19,611 bases of DNA from Prevotellaceae bacterium UBA3849 (GTDB lineage: Bacteria > Bacteroidota > Bacteroidia > Bacteroidales > Bacteroidaceae): NCBI GenBank assembly GCA_002392645.1, contig DGHL01000058.1, positions 410-20,020 of the forward strand, written 5' to 3'. Under the pieces are notes generated by a model. It saw nothing but the letters and a program-made list of their open reading frames with translations. It was not told the DNA's origin and searched no databases. Positions 13,354 through 19,611 of this stretch are shown here, piece after piece. The stretch's first letter is position 1. The number at the start of each line of letters is the position of its first letter. A program made the translations under genes and the position numbers.

Positions 13354-13443
13354 ATCGGAGTTATCGGATTGCTCGGAGTTATCGGAGTACTCTGATTACT
13401 CGAAATACTCGGAGTAATCAGAATCATCTGATTATTCAGATAT
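13354..13443. repeat. Nonamer array (ATCGGAGTT-like, 10 degenerate units)
   Basis: Ten consecutive 9-base units follow the pattern [AC]TCnGAnTn, for example ATCGGAGTT, ATCGGATTG, CTCGGAGTT, ATCGGAGTA, CTCTGATTA. Within it TCTGATTACTC (13391-13401) and GAGTAATCAGA (13412-13422) are a perfect 11-bp inverted repeat with a 10-nt loop. The ninth unit supplies the TAA stop of the phosphatidyltransferase (13432-13434). It occupies nearly the whole gap to the flippase-like gene. Confidence 0.88.
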
Positions 13444-14421
13444 CTTTTTATTAATTCTCTTACAGAAAGCTTCGTGTCTCTTGTTTACATAGAAATAGAG
13501 GGCTCCCATGGCGAATATCTCCCAAATGAAGTTCATGGCAGGAACATCGAGCAGGCAGAAGATAAAGAACCACATAGAGCGGAAGTTAAACGTCAGCAGT
13601 CCGTTCCAGAATATCACCGGCAATGAAGCATCGCGGAACTCCTTGCGAATCTCTGCCGGAATGTTCTCCGCCGTGCCATACTTGCTGCGCAGTTTGCCCA
13701 TAAGTTTCTGAAACTCCGGCGTGACAGCCTCCTGCTTCTCCGTATAACCTACGTACGACTTCTGGAAATAGCGCTCTGCCCATGAGGTATTGTCCTTCGT
13801 CATGCCCTCATACTTGGCGCGCTCTGCAACGGAATTGTCGAGTTCGCTGCCCTTCTCTCCCTTCAGGAAGTAGAGGTGGGCCTGTATATAGTAGTCTGCC
13901 AGTCGCTGCTGGCCTGCTATGCCCCACACGCCGCTGATTACTCCGAGTATGAAGACCACGGCTGTGGCTATCAATGTATTCTGCTCCGTATCGGCTATGC
14001 CAAGGAAAGAGAATTCTATCTCATGGTGATAGTAGAAACGATATACCAGTGCCAAATAGATTGGCACGAACCACACGAAACCAGCAACGCCGTCAAGTAT
14101 CCTGCCCATCGGACTCTTCTTACCCGTCATGCGCGCCAACTGGCCGTCAGTGCAGTCGAGGATGTCAGCCACGCACAGCAAGGCTATCGCAACGAGGTTG
14201 ACAAGCAGTCCGTGCGTACCATTATAATAGAAGCAGCCCTGTGCGAAAAGTATTGCACTGCCTGCGCCAACTATCATCGACATGATAGTTACAGTGTTAG
14301 GATGAATGTCAAAACGCGCAAAGGCGAGCGCGCAGTAATAGCACAATGGACGCACCACGTGCAGATCGAGCCAATCCTCTGTCTCAGAGGACTTCAATGT
14401 CTGTTGTATTTTCTCGTTCAT
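13432..14421 (-). CDS. CDP-alcohol phosphatidyltransferase family protein
   Basis: A 329-residue membrane protein, longer than typical (about 200) because of an insert rich in charged residues (about 190-260) between helices. The signature D-x2-D-G-x2-A-R-x8-G-x3-D-x3-D is present as D89, D92, G93, A96, R97, G106 and D110, but position 114, the fourth Asp (catalytic base in solved family members), is Gly. Family enzymes move a phosphoalcohol from a CDP-alcohol to an acceptor, making phospholipid head groups. The acceptor is unknown. The missing base means that activity is uncertain or that another residue substitutes. It is the first gene of a probable two-gene operon, and its last codons and stop lie in the nonamer array. 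Confidence 0.82.
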   Translation of the reverse strand: MNEKIQQTLKSSETEDWLDLHVVRPLCYYCALAFARFDIHPNTVTIMSMIVGAGSAILFAQGCFYYNGTHGLLVNLVAIALLCVADILDCTDGQLARMTGKKSPMGRILDGVAGFVWFVPIYLALVYRFYYHHEIEFSFLGIADTEQNTLIATAVVFILGVISGVWGIAGQQRLADYYIQAHLYFLKGEKGSELDNSVAERAKYEGMTKDNTSWAERYFQKSYVGYTEKQEAVTPEFQKLMGKLRSKYGTAENIPAEIRKEFRDASLPVIFWNGLLTFNFRSMWFFIFCLLDVPAMNFIWEIFAMGALYFYVNKRHEAFCKRINKKISE

Positions 14422-14517
14422 TTTTTATATATTAATGTCATCCATACGTTACCACGAACCTGCCTGCACTTGCCTTCATAAAGAAAACGACGCCGGCAAC
14501 ATACTGGCAACGACATG

Positions 14518-14550
14518 CAAAGTTACAAATAATTTTCCGAATAATCACAA
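14518..14550 (-). promoter_or_regulatory. Candidate promoter of the phosphatidyltransferase operon
   Basis: TAACTTTG on the minus strand (14518-14525) followed by CATG is a perfect -7 box. The nearest TTG lies 22 nt further up (14548-14550), slightly beyond usual spacing. The leader is about 90 nt. Confidence 0.6.
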
Positions 14551-14635
14551 TTTTAGGGAAATTTATAGTTTTGCAATCATTAATTGCATTTACACCGCTA
14601 ACAGTGATGCAAGGCGCATATTTACAACCCTGTTT

Positions 14636-14666
14636 GCGCATTTTTTATACATTTTGCGCATTTTTT
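14636..14666 (+). promoter_or_regulatory. Tandem GCGCATTTTTT boxes, 20-bp period
   Basis: GCGCATTTTTT occurs at 14636-14646 and again at 14656-14666, both preceded by TTT, 26-56 bp upstream of the GH95 -7 box. The 20-bp spacing puts both T-tracts on one DNA face, as for an UP-like, bent-DNA or regulator-binding region. The role is inference. Confidence 0.5.
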
Positions 14667-14691
14667 CACATGACGACAGAGAGAAAATGAT

Positions 14692-14699
14692 TAACTTTG
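14692..14699 (+). promoter_or_regulatory. -7 box of the GH95 gene
   Basis: TAACTTTG followed by CAACC. No TTTG lies at 19-20 nt upstream, which suggests dependence on an activator or on the tandem T-tract boxes. Transcription should begin near 14705, placing the long leader hairpin at the very 5' end of the mRNA. Confidence 0.6.
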
Positions 14700-14709
14700 C
14701 AACCGATAA

Positions 14710-14787
14710 AGGTGGGTTCTAATAATTCCCACTGTTAGATTTTTGAAATTGACTAATTTAAATCGTGGGATTTTTTAGAACCCACCT
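14710..14787 (+). repeat. 23-bp-stem inverted repeat in the GH95 leader
   Basis: 14710-14732 pairs with 14765-14787: twelve perfect outer pairs (AGGTGGGTTCTA / TAGAACCCACCT), six positions with two T-T mismatches, then CCCAC/GTGGG, around a 32-nt A/T-rich loop. It starts about 5 nt after the predicted transcript start and ends 17 nt before the ATG. It is either a regulatory or stabilising leader structure or a tiny MITE-like insertion. Confidence 0.85.
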
Positions 14788-14804
14788 GAATACTATTAAT
14801 CTGC

Positions 14805-17381
14805 ATGACACACTTTATCAAAAACATCATCATGTCAGTAGCACTGACGGCTACCGCCACGGCATCGGCTGACAACAACCTTACACTATGGTATAACAGA
14901 CCCGGCACGTACTGGGAGGAGGCTCTGCCAATAGGCAACGGCAGACTTGGCGCCATGGTGAGCGCCGCCGTGCAGGTGGACACGCTGCAACTGAACGAAG
15001 ACACTTTCTGGAGTGGCAGCCCCTACAACAACTATAATCCTAAGGCTCTGAACGTGCTCGACACCATACGTCAGGCTCTGTGGCAGAAGGACTATGAGAA
15101 GGCTCAGCGACTGGGCATGAGCAACATAGTGGCTGACCGCACGGTGACGGGACACGGCATGGCATACGAGAGCATAGGCAGACTGCTGATAACGGCTACT
15201 GCACCAAAGGCTGGCTCTACGCTTGAATATCGCCGCTGGCTTGACCTGGAGACGGCTAAGGCAGGCATGGCATATACCGTCAATGGCATACGCTATGAAC
15301 GCACATACTTCAGTTCGTTTGCCGACAACGTGATAGTGGTGCGACTGACTTCCTCGAAGGATGGCAAGACACTTGCACCGCAAAAGGCCGGACTGGCGCC
15401 TCAGATAGGTTTCCTGTCGCCTGAGAAGAAGCAGAGGGTGACGGCAAAGATAAGCGACATCGATGCTTATACTAAGATAGTACACAGCACACTGACACAG
15501 CCCGACATGGAGAATGTGCCTAACAAGCTGGAGTGCTACACTGTGATACGCACCCTATACGACAAGACGGGCGTGACGATTGTAATAGGGGCGGCAACAA
15601 ACTTCGTGAACTATCACGACATCAGCGGTGATGCCAAGGCTAAGGCTCTGGCATACGTTGATGACTTCTGCAAAAAATGGAACGCCGGCAACGGCAAGTG
15701 GAACGCAACGGCATACGGCAATGCTGTAGCGGAGCATACCGATAAATACCAGAAGCTGTTTTCACGTGTATCTCTTGACCTGGGACACAACGGCATACAG
15801 GAGCAGAAGGACACCGAGACACGCATAGCTGAGTTTGCCGAGTTCAAGGATCCTTCACTCGCTGCCGCCTACTTCCAGTTTGGCAGATACCTGCTGATAT
15901 CATCAAGCATGCCTGGCACTCAGCCTGCCAACCTGCAGGGTATATGGAACCCTGACGGCAGACAGTACCCTGCATGGGACTCTAAATACACTACCAACAT
16001 TAACGTAGAGATGAACTACTGGCCGGCTGAGGTGACAAACCTCAGCGAGTGTCATGAACCTTTCCTGCAGATGGTCAGAGACGTCAGCGTTACCGGTCGT
16101 GAATCTGCACAGAAGATGTATGGATGTCGCGGATGGACTCTGCACCATAATACCGACCTATGGCGCTCTACGGGTGCGGTGGACAATGCCGCTTGTGCCG
16201 TATGGCCTACGGGCGGAGCCTGGTTCTGTCAGCATGTGTGGGAGCATTACCTGTTCTCTGGCGACAAGGATTTCCTGCGCAAGGCATATCCAGTGCTGAA
16301 GTCTGCGTCAGAGTTCTATCAGGATTTCCTCGTACGTGACCCTGAAAGCGGATATATGGTGGCGGCACCAAGTACGTCGCCAGAGAATAATCCGGGCTTG
16401 GGTTCTTACTTCGATGAAAACGGCAAGAAGTTCAGTTTCGCACATTTTGCCGGCGTAACGATGGACAACCAGATGATTTTCGACCTGCTGCGCTCTACCG
16501 CACTGGCTGCCCGCGCACTTGGCACCGACGCTGCATTTGCCGACTCGCTCGACTTACTGCGCCGCCAACTGCCACCTATGATGATAGGTAAATACGGTCA
16601 GCTGCAGGAGTGGCTGGAGGATTGGGACAGGGAGTTTTCTTCACACCGCCACATATCTCACCTGTGGGGTGCATTCCCTGGCAACCAGGTATCGCCATAT
16701 ACCCACCCGGAACTGTTCATGGCAGTGAAGAAGTCGCTCATAGGTCGTGGCGATGCCAGCAGAGGATGGTCTATGGGATGGAAGGTTTGCCAGTGGGCAC
16801 GCCAGCTTGACGGCAACCATGCCATGACTCTCATAAAGAACCAGCTGAAACCGAAGGATCCTAACTGTACCATAAAGGATGTGGACGGCGGCACATATAC
16901 TAATATGTTTGATGCTCATCCACCTTTCCAAATAGACGGCAACTTCGGATGCTGCGCAGGTATAGCAGAGATGCTGGTGCAGAGCCATGACGGTTGCGTG
17001 CACATCCTGCCTGCACTGCCTGACGAATGGAAGGCATCAGGCTCGGTAAAGGGTCTGAGATGCCGCGGAGGTTTCGAGATTGAAGAACTGGCATGGAAGA
17101 ATGGCAGGGTGACTACGCTCAAGATACGCTCACGACTTGGCGGCAACATGCGTCTGCGCCTGCCTGCCGACGACAACGGCAATACCGGCATAAGACTGCT
17201 AAGTGGTGCACAAATGAATGACGCCAGCGGCATAAACCCTAACTCTCTCATGCAGCAATACGACATCCTTACACCTATAGTAAAGGATGCTACGAAGATT
17301 CCGCAACTGAAACTGCTGCCTACACGTCTGTATGATATCGACACAAAGGCTGGCGAATTGCTGGAGTTTGTAGGAGAATAA
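14805..17381 (+). CDS. Secreted GH95 glycosidase (alpha-L-fucosidase / alpha-L-galactosidase family)
   Basis: An 858-residue protein with signal peptide MTHFIKNIIMSVALTATATASA, so periplasmic or exported. The N-terminal beta domain opens LTLWYNRPGTYWEEALPIGNGRLGAM, followed by an (alpha/alpha)6 barrel and a C-terminal beta domain, as in GH95. Residues aligning with the catalytic set of Bifidobacterium AfcA are Asn398 and Asn400 (TTNINVEMNYW), Glu527 (APSTSPENN) and Asp711 (FQIDGNFG), so an inverting active enzyme is expected. The position of AfcA His419 is Thr396; as I recall, Thr here was tied to alpha-L-galactosidase specificity in a Bacteroides ovatus GH95. Whether fucose or L-galactose is the substrate is therefore open. 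It is monocistronic, with an upstream leader hairpin and a downstream terminator hairpin. Confidence 0.93.
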   Translation: MTHFIKNIIMSVALTATATASADNNLTLWYNRPGTYWEEALPIGNGRLGAMVSAAVQVDTLQLNEDTFWSGSPYNNYNPKALNVLDTIRQALWQKDYEKAQRLGMSNIVADRTVTGHGMAYESIGRLLITATAPKAGSTLEYRRWLDLETAKAGMAYTVNGIRYERTYFSSFADNVIVVRLTSSKDGKTLAPQKAGLAPQIGFLSPEKKQRVTAKISDIDAYTKIVHSTLTQPDMENVPNKLECYTVIRTLYDKTGVTIVIGAATNFVNYHDISGDAKAKALAYVDDFCKKWNAGNGKWNATAYGNAVAEHTDKYQKLFSRVSLDLGHNGIQEQKDTETRIAEFAEFKDPSLAAAYFQFGRYLLISSSMPGTQPANLQGIWNPDGRQYPAWDSKYTTNINVEMNYWPAEVTNLSECHEPFLQMVRDVSVTGRESAQKMYGCRGWTLHHNTDLWRSTGAVDNAACAVWPTGGAWFCQHVWEHYLFSGDKDFLRKAYPVLKSASEFYQDFLVRDPESGYMVAAPSTSPENNPGLGSYFDENGKKFSFAHFAGVTMDNQMIFDLLRSTALAARALGTDAAFADSLDLLRRQLPPMMIGKYGQLQEWLEDWDREFSSHRHISHLWGAFPGNQVSPYTHPELFMAVKKSLIGRGDASRGWSMGWKVCQWARQLDGNHAMTLIKNQLKPKDPNCTIKDVDGGTYTNMFDAHPPFQIDGNFGCCAGIAEMLVQSHDGCVHILPALPDEWKASGSVKGLRCRGGFEIEELAWKNGRVTTLKIRSRLGGNMRLRLPADDNGNTGIRLLSGAQMNDASGINPNSLMQQYDILTPIVKDATKIPQLKLLPTRLYDIDTKAGELLEFVGE

Positions 17382-17429
17382 TGATACATACACTGCTGCC
17401 ACGATGCGCAGCATGCAATTATAAGCCCC

Positions 17430-17469
17430 ATAAGGTGGTGCGCACTTCTTATTGTGTGCACCACCTTAT
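17430..17469 (+). terminator. Strong hairpin after the GH95 gene
   Basis: ATAAGGTGGTGCGCAC (17430-17445) pairs with GTGTGCACCACCTTAT (17454-17469) over 16 positions with one G-T wobble and an 8-nt loop. An A/T-rich tail (TATATAT) follows rather than a pure T-run. Confidence 0.75.
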
Positions 17470-17569
17470 TATATATAAACCAGACTGCAGAAATGTTGGA
17501 AACATCGTAAGATATGGCAATGGAGGCATATTTTTTGCAGATTATGGCATCCGTATGATATTTTTTTCG

Positions 17570-17577
17570 TAACTTTG
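17570..17577 (+). promoter_or_regulatory. -7 box next to the start codon of the small membrane protein gene
   Basis: TAACTTTG followed by CACAC and ATG at 17583. Only five bases separate box and start codon, predicting a leaderless or near-leaderless mRNA. No TTTG lies at normal distance upstream. Confidence 0.6.
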
Positions 17578-17582
17578 CACAC

Positions 17583-18050
17583 ATGGAAGAACTTAAGCAA
17601 TTACTATTCAACGATTGGGTTTATACTCTCATTGTGCTGTCAACATGCACGTTTTATCTGCTTATAGCCTATGGCATATACAGGTGTTTCAGAAAACCGA
17701 GGACCATTGAGCCTAAGGCCATGATGCCCAGTTTGCAACAGTTGGAGGAACTCTACGGTGCTCCGTCTGACATGATAGCGCTCAGTCCCACCAAGTGTAA
17801 CCAGGCAGACAGCGTGATACTGGTTTATGAGGATGCCGGCTTCCTTGTCATCAATGGCAGCAAGGTACTGATGAGCGACGTCGCAAGTGTGACATTCAAT
17901 AATAGCAGCATACCGTGGGAGTCACCGGAATATCAGATACTGATACAGACCCCTGCGTCAATTATCCGTCTCTTTGTTGGTTATGACAGCGAATGGGCTA
18001 AGTCTGTAACCGTCCAGATACGCTCGTGCCTACCCGACAATGTGCGATGA
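17583..18050 (+). CDS. Small single-pass membrane protein, unknown function
   Basis: A 155-residue protein with one transmembrane helix (about 13-33, YTLIVLSTCTFYLLIAYGIY), then a basic stop-transfer RCFRKPR and a soluble domain of about 110 residues with alternating strands (DSVILVYEDAGFLVING, YQILIQTPASIIRLFVG). The basic segment after the helix predicts a cytoplasmic C-domain. No family recognised. The start is set by ATG 17583 directly after a -7 box. Two copies of a 37-bp palindrome follow the stop. Confidence 0.65.
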   Translation: MEELKQLLFNDWVYTLIVLSTCTFYLLIAYGIYRCFRKPRTIEPKAMMPSLQQLEELYGAPSDMIALSPTKCNQADSVILVYEDAGFLVINGSKVLMSDVASVTFNNSSIPWESPEYQILIQTPASIIRLFVGYDSEWAKSVTVQIRSCLPDNVR

Positions 18051-18066
18051 AAACGTATCTGCAATA

Positions 18067-18103
18067 ATGTTCACCAGTTGGTGTAACACCAGTTGGTGAA
18101 CAT
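18067..18103. repeat. 37-bp nested palindrome, copy 1
   Basis: ATGTTCACC ... GGTGAACAT outer arms enclose two CACCAGTTGGTG units separated by TAA. It lies 17 nt past the stop of the small membrane protein gene. Copy 2 at 18158 differs by one base. Confidence 0.92.
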
Positions 18104-18157
18104 TGTATCACCGTTCCTAATACATTAATTTACTGTTATTTCGTTAAAAAAAATAAA

Positions 18158-18194
18158 ATGTTCACCAGTTGGTGTAACACTAGTTGGTGAACAT
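18158..18194. repeat. 37-bp nested palindrome, copy 2, followed by a T-run
   Basis: Identical to copy 1 except C to T in the second unit (CACTAGTTGGTG). A run of eight T follows within a few bases, so on the plus strand this copy has terminator form, and a -7 box follows immediately. It may end the upstream transcript and also lie in the promoter region of the lipoprotein gene. Confidence 0.88.
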
Positions 18195-18206
18195 TATTTT
18201 TTTTCG

Positions 18207-18214
18207 TAACTTTG
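18207..18214 (+). promoter_or_regulatory. -7 box of the lipoprotein-serpin transcript
   Basis: TAACTTTG 13 bp after the palindrome. The -33 position falls inside the second palindrome, near GTTGGTG, so any factor bound to the palindrome would cover the promoter. Confidence 0.6.
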
Positions 18215-18282
18215 TCCAATAAGTAAAAATGAAAAATATCATGATGGGGTATCTTTTTATCAAAAATTTCAAGGTCCTTAAA

Positions 18283-19284
18283 ATGAATAGGATTATTACA
18301 TTCCTTGTCATGCTTTTAGCCATGACCTCCTGTGATGACAAGAAGTCCATCCTTGATGACTACTATGCGGAGATAACAGACAAAGACCTAAGGGAGGCCA
18401 TCATAGAGTATGATGACTCCCTAAAGAAGAAAAACGTGAAAAACCCCTATGTCATTAATGTTAGATGTTATAGTGTTGGTGATACGCTCGTCGAATACTA
18501 TATATCTAAAGGCTTATCTGGTTCTATCGGGTGGGATCACAATCCTATACTCTATGTGAGCAATGTGAATGGAAAGGATGTAGTGTTCACTTCTGGTGAA
18601 ATTACAAAAGACAACAGTTTCGTACGCGTAAACAAGAAGATAGAGGACGAACTCGTGCGCCGTAACTTCCCGGATATCTATCAGGAGTATATCTCGGGGC
18701 AACCATACAGATGTGTATTACAGACTGACGGAGACAATTACCAACTTTTCTATCATAAGGGTAAACTGATTTATAAGAACAAGAGATGGCCGGATGTCAG
18801 TCTTTCTGATGTGGCTGAGATGATAGCTGCCGGTCGCACTGAAATAAAGAAAGATGTTGCTTACGAAAATATGGAAGTGCTCAGAGCAGGCGGGCACCAC
18901 TGCGCAGCATGTGAGTATCTGAGCAAACAAGCTGAAGAAAAGGATAAAGTAAAGAAACGCGGTAAAGATTTCGTTTATGACGTAGTGGAGCAGATGCCTT
19001 CATTCCCCGGAGGTATGAAAGCCATGATGGAGTATCTGGATAAAAACATAAAATATCCGGTCAACGCTCAGAAGAAATTAATAGAAGGCAGAGTGATTCT
19101 GCAGTTCATAGTGGATGAGAAAGGCAGACTGAGCGATGTAAAGGTGGCGAAGAGCGTGGAGCCGTCACTTGATGCCGAGGCAGTGAGGGTCGTCAAGGCC
19201 ATGCCGCGCTGGAACCCTGGCATAGAGAAAGGCAAGGCGGTGAAGGTGCGCTATACGCTGCCAGTAACCTTCAGGTTGCAGTGA
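18283..19284 (+). CDS. Lipoprotein with C-terminal TonB domain
   Basis: A 333-residue protein if started at ATG 18283, which gives MNRIITFLVMLLAMTSC, a compact lipoprotein signal with lipobox AMTSC and lipidated Cys17 followed by DDKK. An in-frame ATG at 18229 would add 18 residues before this signal and is less likely. Residues 234-333 are a full TonB C-terminal domain (VVEQMPSFPGG, EGRVILQFIVDEKG, LDAEAVRVVKAMPRWNPG, VRYTLPVTFRLQ). True TonB is anchored by a helix in the inner membrane; a lipid anchor makes this one of the many Bacteroidota TonB-domain proteins not obviously tied to ExbBD. A HHCAAC motif (205-210) precedes the domain and could bind metal or form a disulfide. The middle region (20-200) is unrecognised. 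The serpin gene follows after 28 nt. Confidence 0.85.
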   Translation: MNRIITFLVMLLAMTSCDDKKSILDDYYAEITDKDLREAIIEYDDSLKKKNVKNPYVINVRCYSVGDTLVEYYISKGLSGSIGWDHNPILYVSNVNGKDVVFTSGEITKDNSFVRVNKKIEDELVRRNFPDIYQEYISGQPYRCVLQTDGDNYQLFYHKGKLIYKNKRWPDVSLSDVAEMIAAGRTEIKKDVAYENMEVLRAGGHHCAACEYLSKQAEEKDKVKKRGKDFVYDVVEQMPSFPGGMKAMMEYLDKNIKYPVNAQKKLIEGRVILQFIVDEKGRLSDVKVAKSVEPSLDAEAVRVVKAMPRWNPGIEKGKAVKVRYTLPVTFRLQ

Positions 19285-19312
19285 TTAGGAAATACGTTCA
19301 AACATTAACCGT

Positions 19313-19611
19313 ATGAAAAAAACAGTTATTATAATGCTAATGGCTGCAGCTGTGATGACAGCTTGCATTAACAGACAGCAAGAGGCGGAGAGCAACATGG
19401 CAGGCGACTTACAGAACATATCGCTAAATATTGTTGGCGATGTGGTTAAGCCCGCCGGCAACTTGTATGAATTCTCCATAAATATGTTTGAGCGACTGCA
19501 CAACGAGGCGCATGGCAACATGGTGTGCTCACCGCTTGGTGCGGCTACCCTCATGCGTATGCTGCAGGACGGAGCCAATGGCGAGACTGCAAAGGAACTG
19601 GGACTGATGCT
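19313..19611 (+). CDS. Serpin-family lipoprotein, 5' part
   Basis: An open frame from ATG 19313 to the window edge (99 codons). Lipoprotein signal MKKTVIIMLMAAAVMTAC, Cys18. Then NLYEFSINMFERLH, GNMVCSPLGAATLMRMLQDGANGETAKEL, the N-terminal serpin signature (helix A, then the SPLS-like strand 6B and helix B region). Serpins trap serine or cysteine proteases through a C-terminal reactive loop, which is outside the window, so inhibitory function cannot be judged. It lies 28 nt after the TonB-domain lipoprotein stop with no terminator between, so it is probably cotranscribed. Bacterial serpins in gut and oral Bacteroidota are thought to guard against host or neighbour proteases. Confidence 0.85.
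   Translation, partial: MKKTVIIMLMAAAVMTACINRQQEAESNMAGDLQNISLNIVGDVVKPAGNLYEFSINMFERLHNEAHGNMVCSPLGAATLMRMLQDGANGETAKELGLM

Noticed and set aside
6875..13443. Short repeat arrays as CRISPR
   Set aside because: Units are 7-10 bp with no spacers between them, and no cas genes are present.
18229..18282. Upstream ATG for the TonB-domain lipoprotein
   Set aside because: It would place 18 extra residues before a compact lipoprotein signal; ATG 18283 gives a standard lipobox distance.

Overview
The window looks like a chromosomal segment of a Bacteroidota anaerobe, most likely Prevotella or a close relative. Promoters read TTTG-N19/20-TAnnTTTG rather than -35/-10. Genes lack Shine-Dalgarno sequences. 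The block rpsU / tyrosine recombinase / hpf / tRNA-Thr-Tyr-Gly-(Thr) matches the arrangement that precedes tuf in Bacteroides and Prevotella. Genus and species are inference.

Layout. 1-2061 (all minus strand): translation block with rpsU, a terminator, a XerC-type recombinase, hpf, then a strong promoter and four tRNA genes, the last cut by the window edge. 2438-3730 (-): AmpG-like MFS permease with its own promoter. 4324-4881 (+): small secreted protein. 4985-5870: a duplicated 3' end of korB flanks a membrane-anchored orphan ORF. 5868-9133 (-): korA and korB of a 2-oxoacid (probably 2-oxoglutarate):ferredoxin oxidoreductase, separated by a 424-bp element that consists of a four-helix-bundle (S23/IVP family) gene between inverted heptamer arrays. 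9383-11849 (-): secreted DUF4861 protein and a bile acid:Na+ symporter family permease, separated by a second inverted tandem-repeat region (10-bp unit). 12254-14421 (-): CDP-alcohol phosphatidyltransferase-like gene followed by an LPG-synthase-TM/flippase-like membrane protein, with a third array (9-bp unit) between them. 14805-17381 (+): secreted GH95 glycosidase behind a long leader hairpin. 17583-19611 (+): small membrane protein, two copies of a 37-bp nested palindrome, a lipoprotein with a TonB C-terminal domain, and the start of a serpin lipoprotein that runs off the window.

How the parts work together. KorA/KorB form one enzyme linking 2-oxoacid metabolism to ferredoxin. The phosphatidyltransferase and flippase-like protein look like an envelope-lipid pair. 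The GH95 and DUF4861 proteins point to plant or host glycan processing in the periplasm. The TonB-domain lipoprotein and serpin are probably one transcript.

The most unusual content is the set of short-unit tandem arrays (7, 9 and 10 bp) at intra-operon junctions. Two of them supply the stop codons of genes. One pair brackets an S23-family gene and can fold into a roughly 28-bp stem. I propose that the S23 unit is a small selfish or mobile element and that the other two arrays are related coding-free or decayed forms. That is inference and needs comparative genomics.
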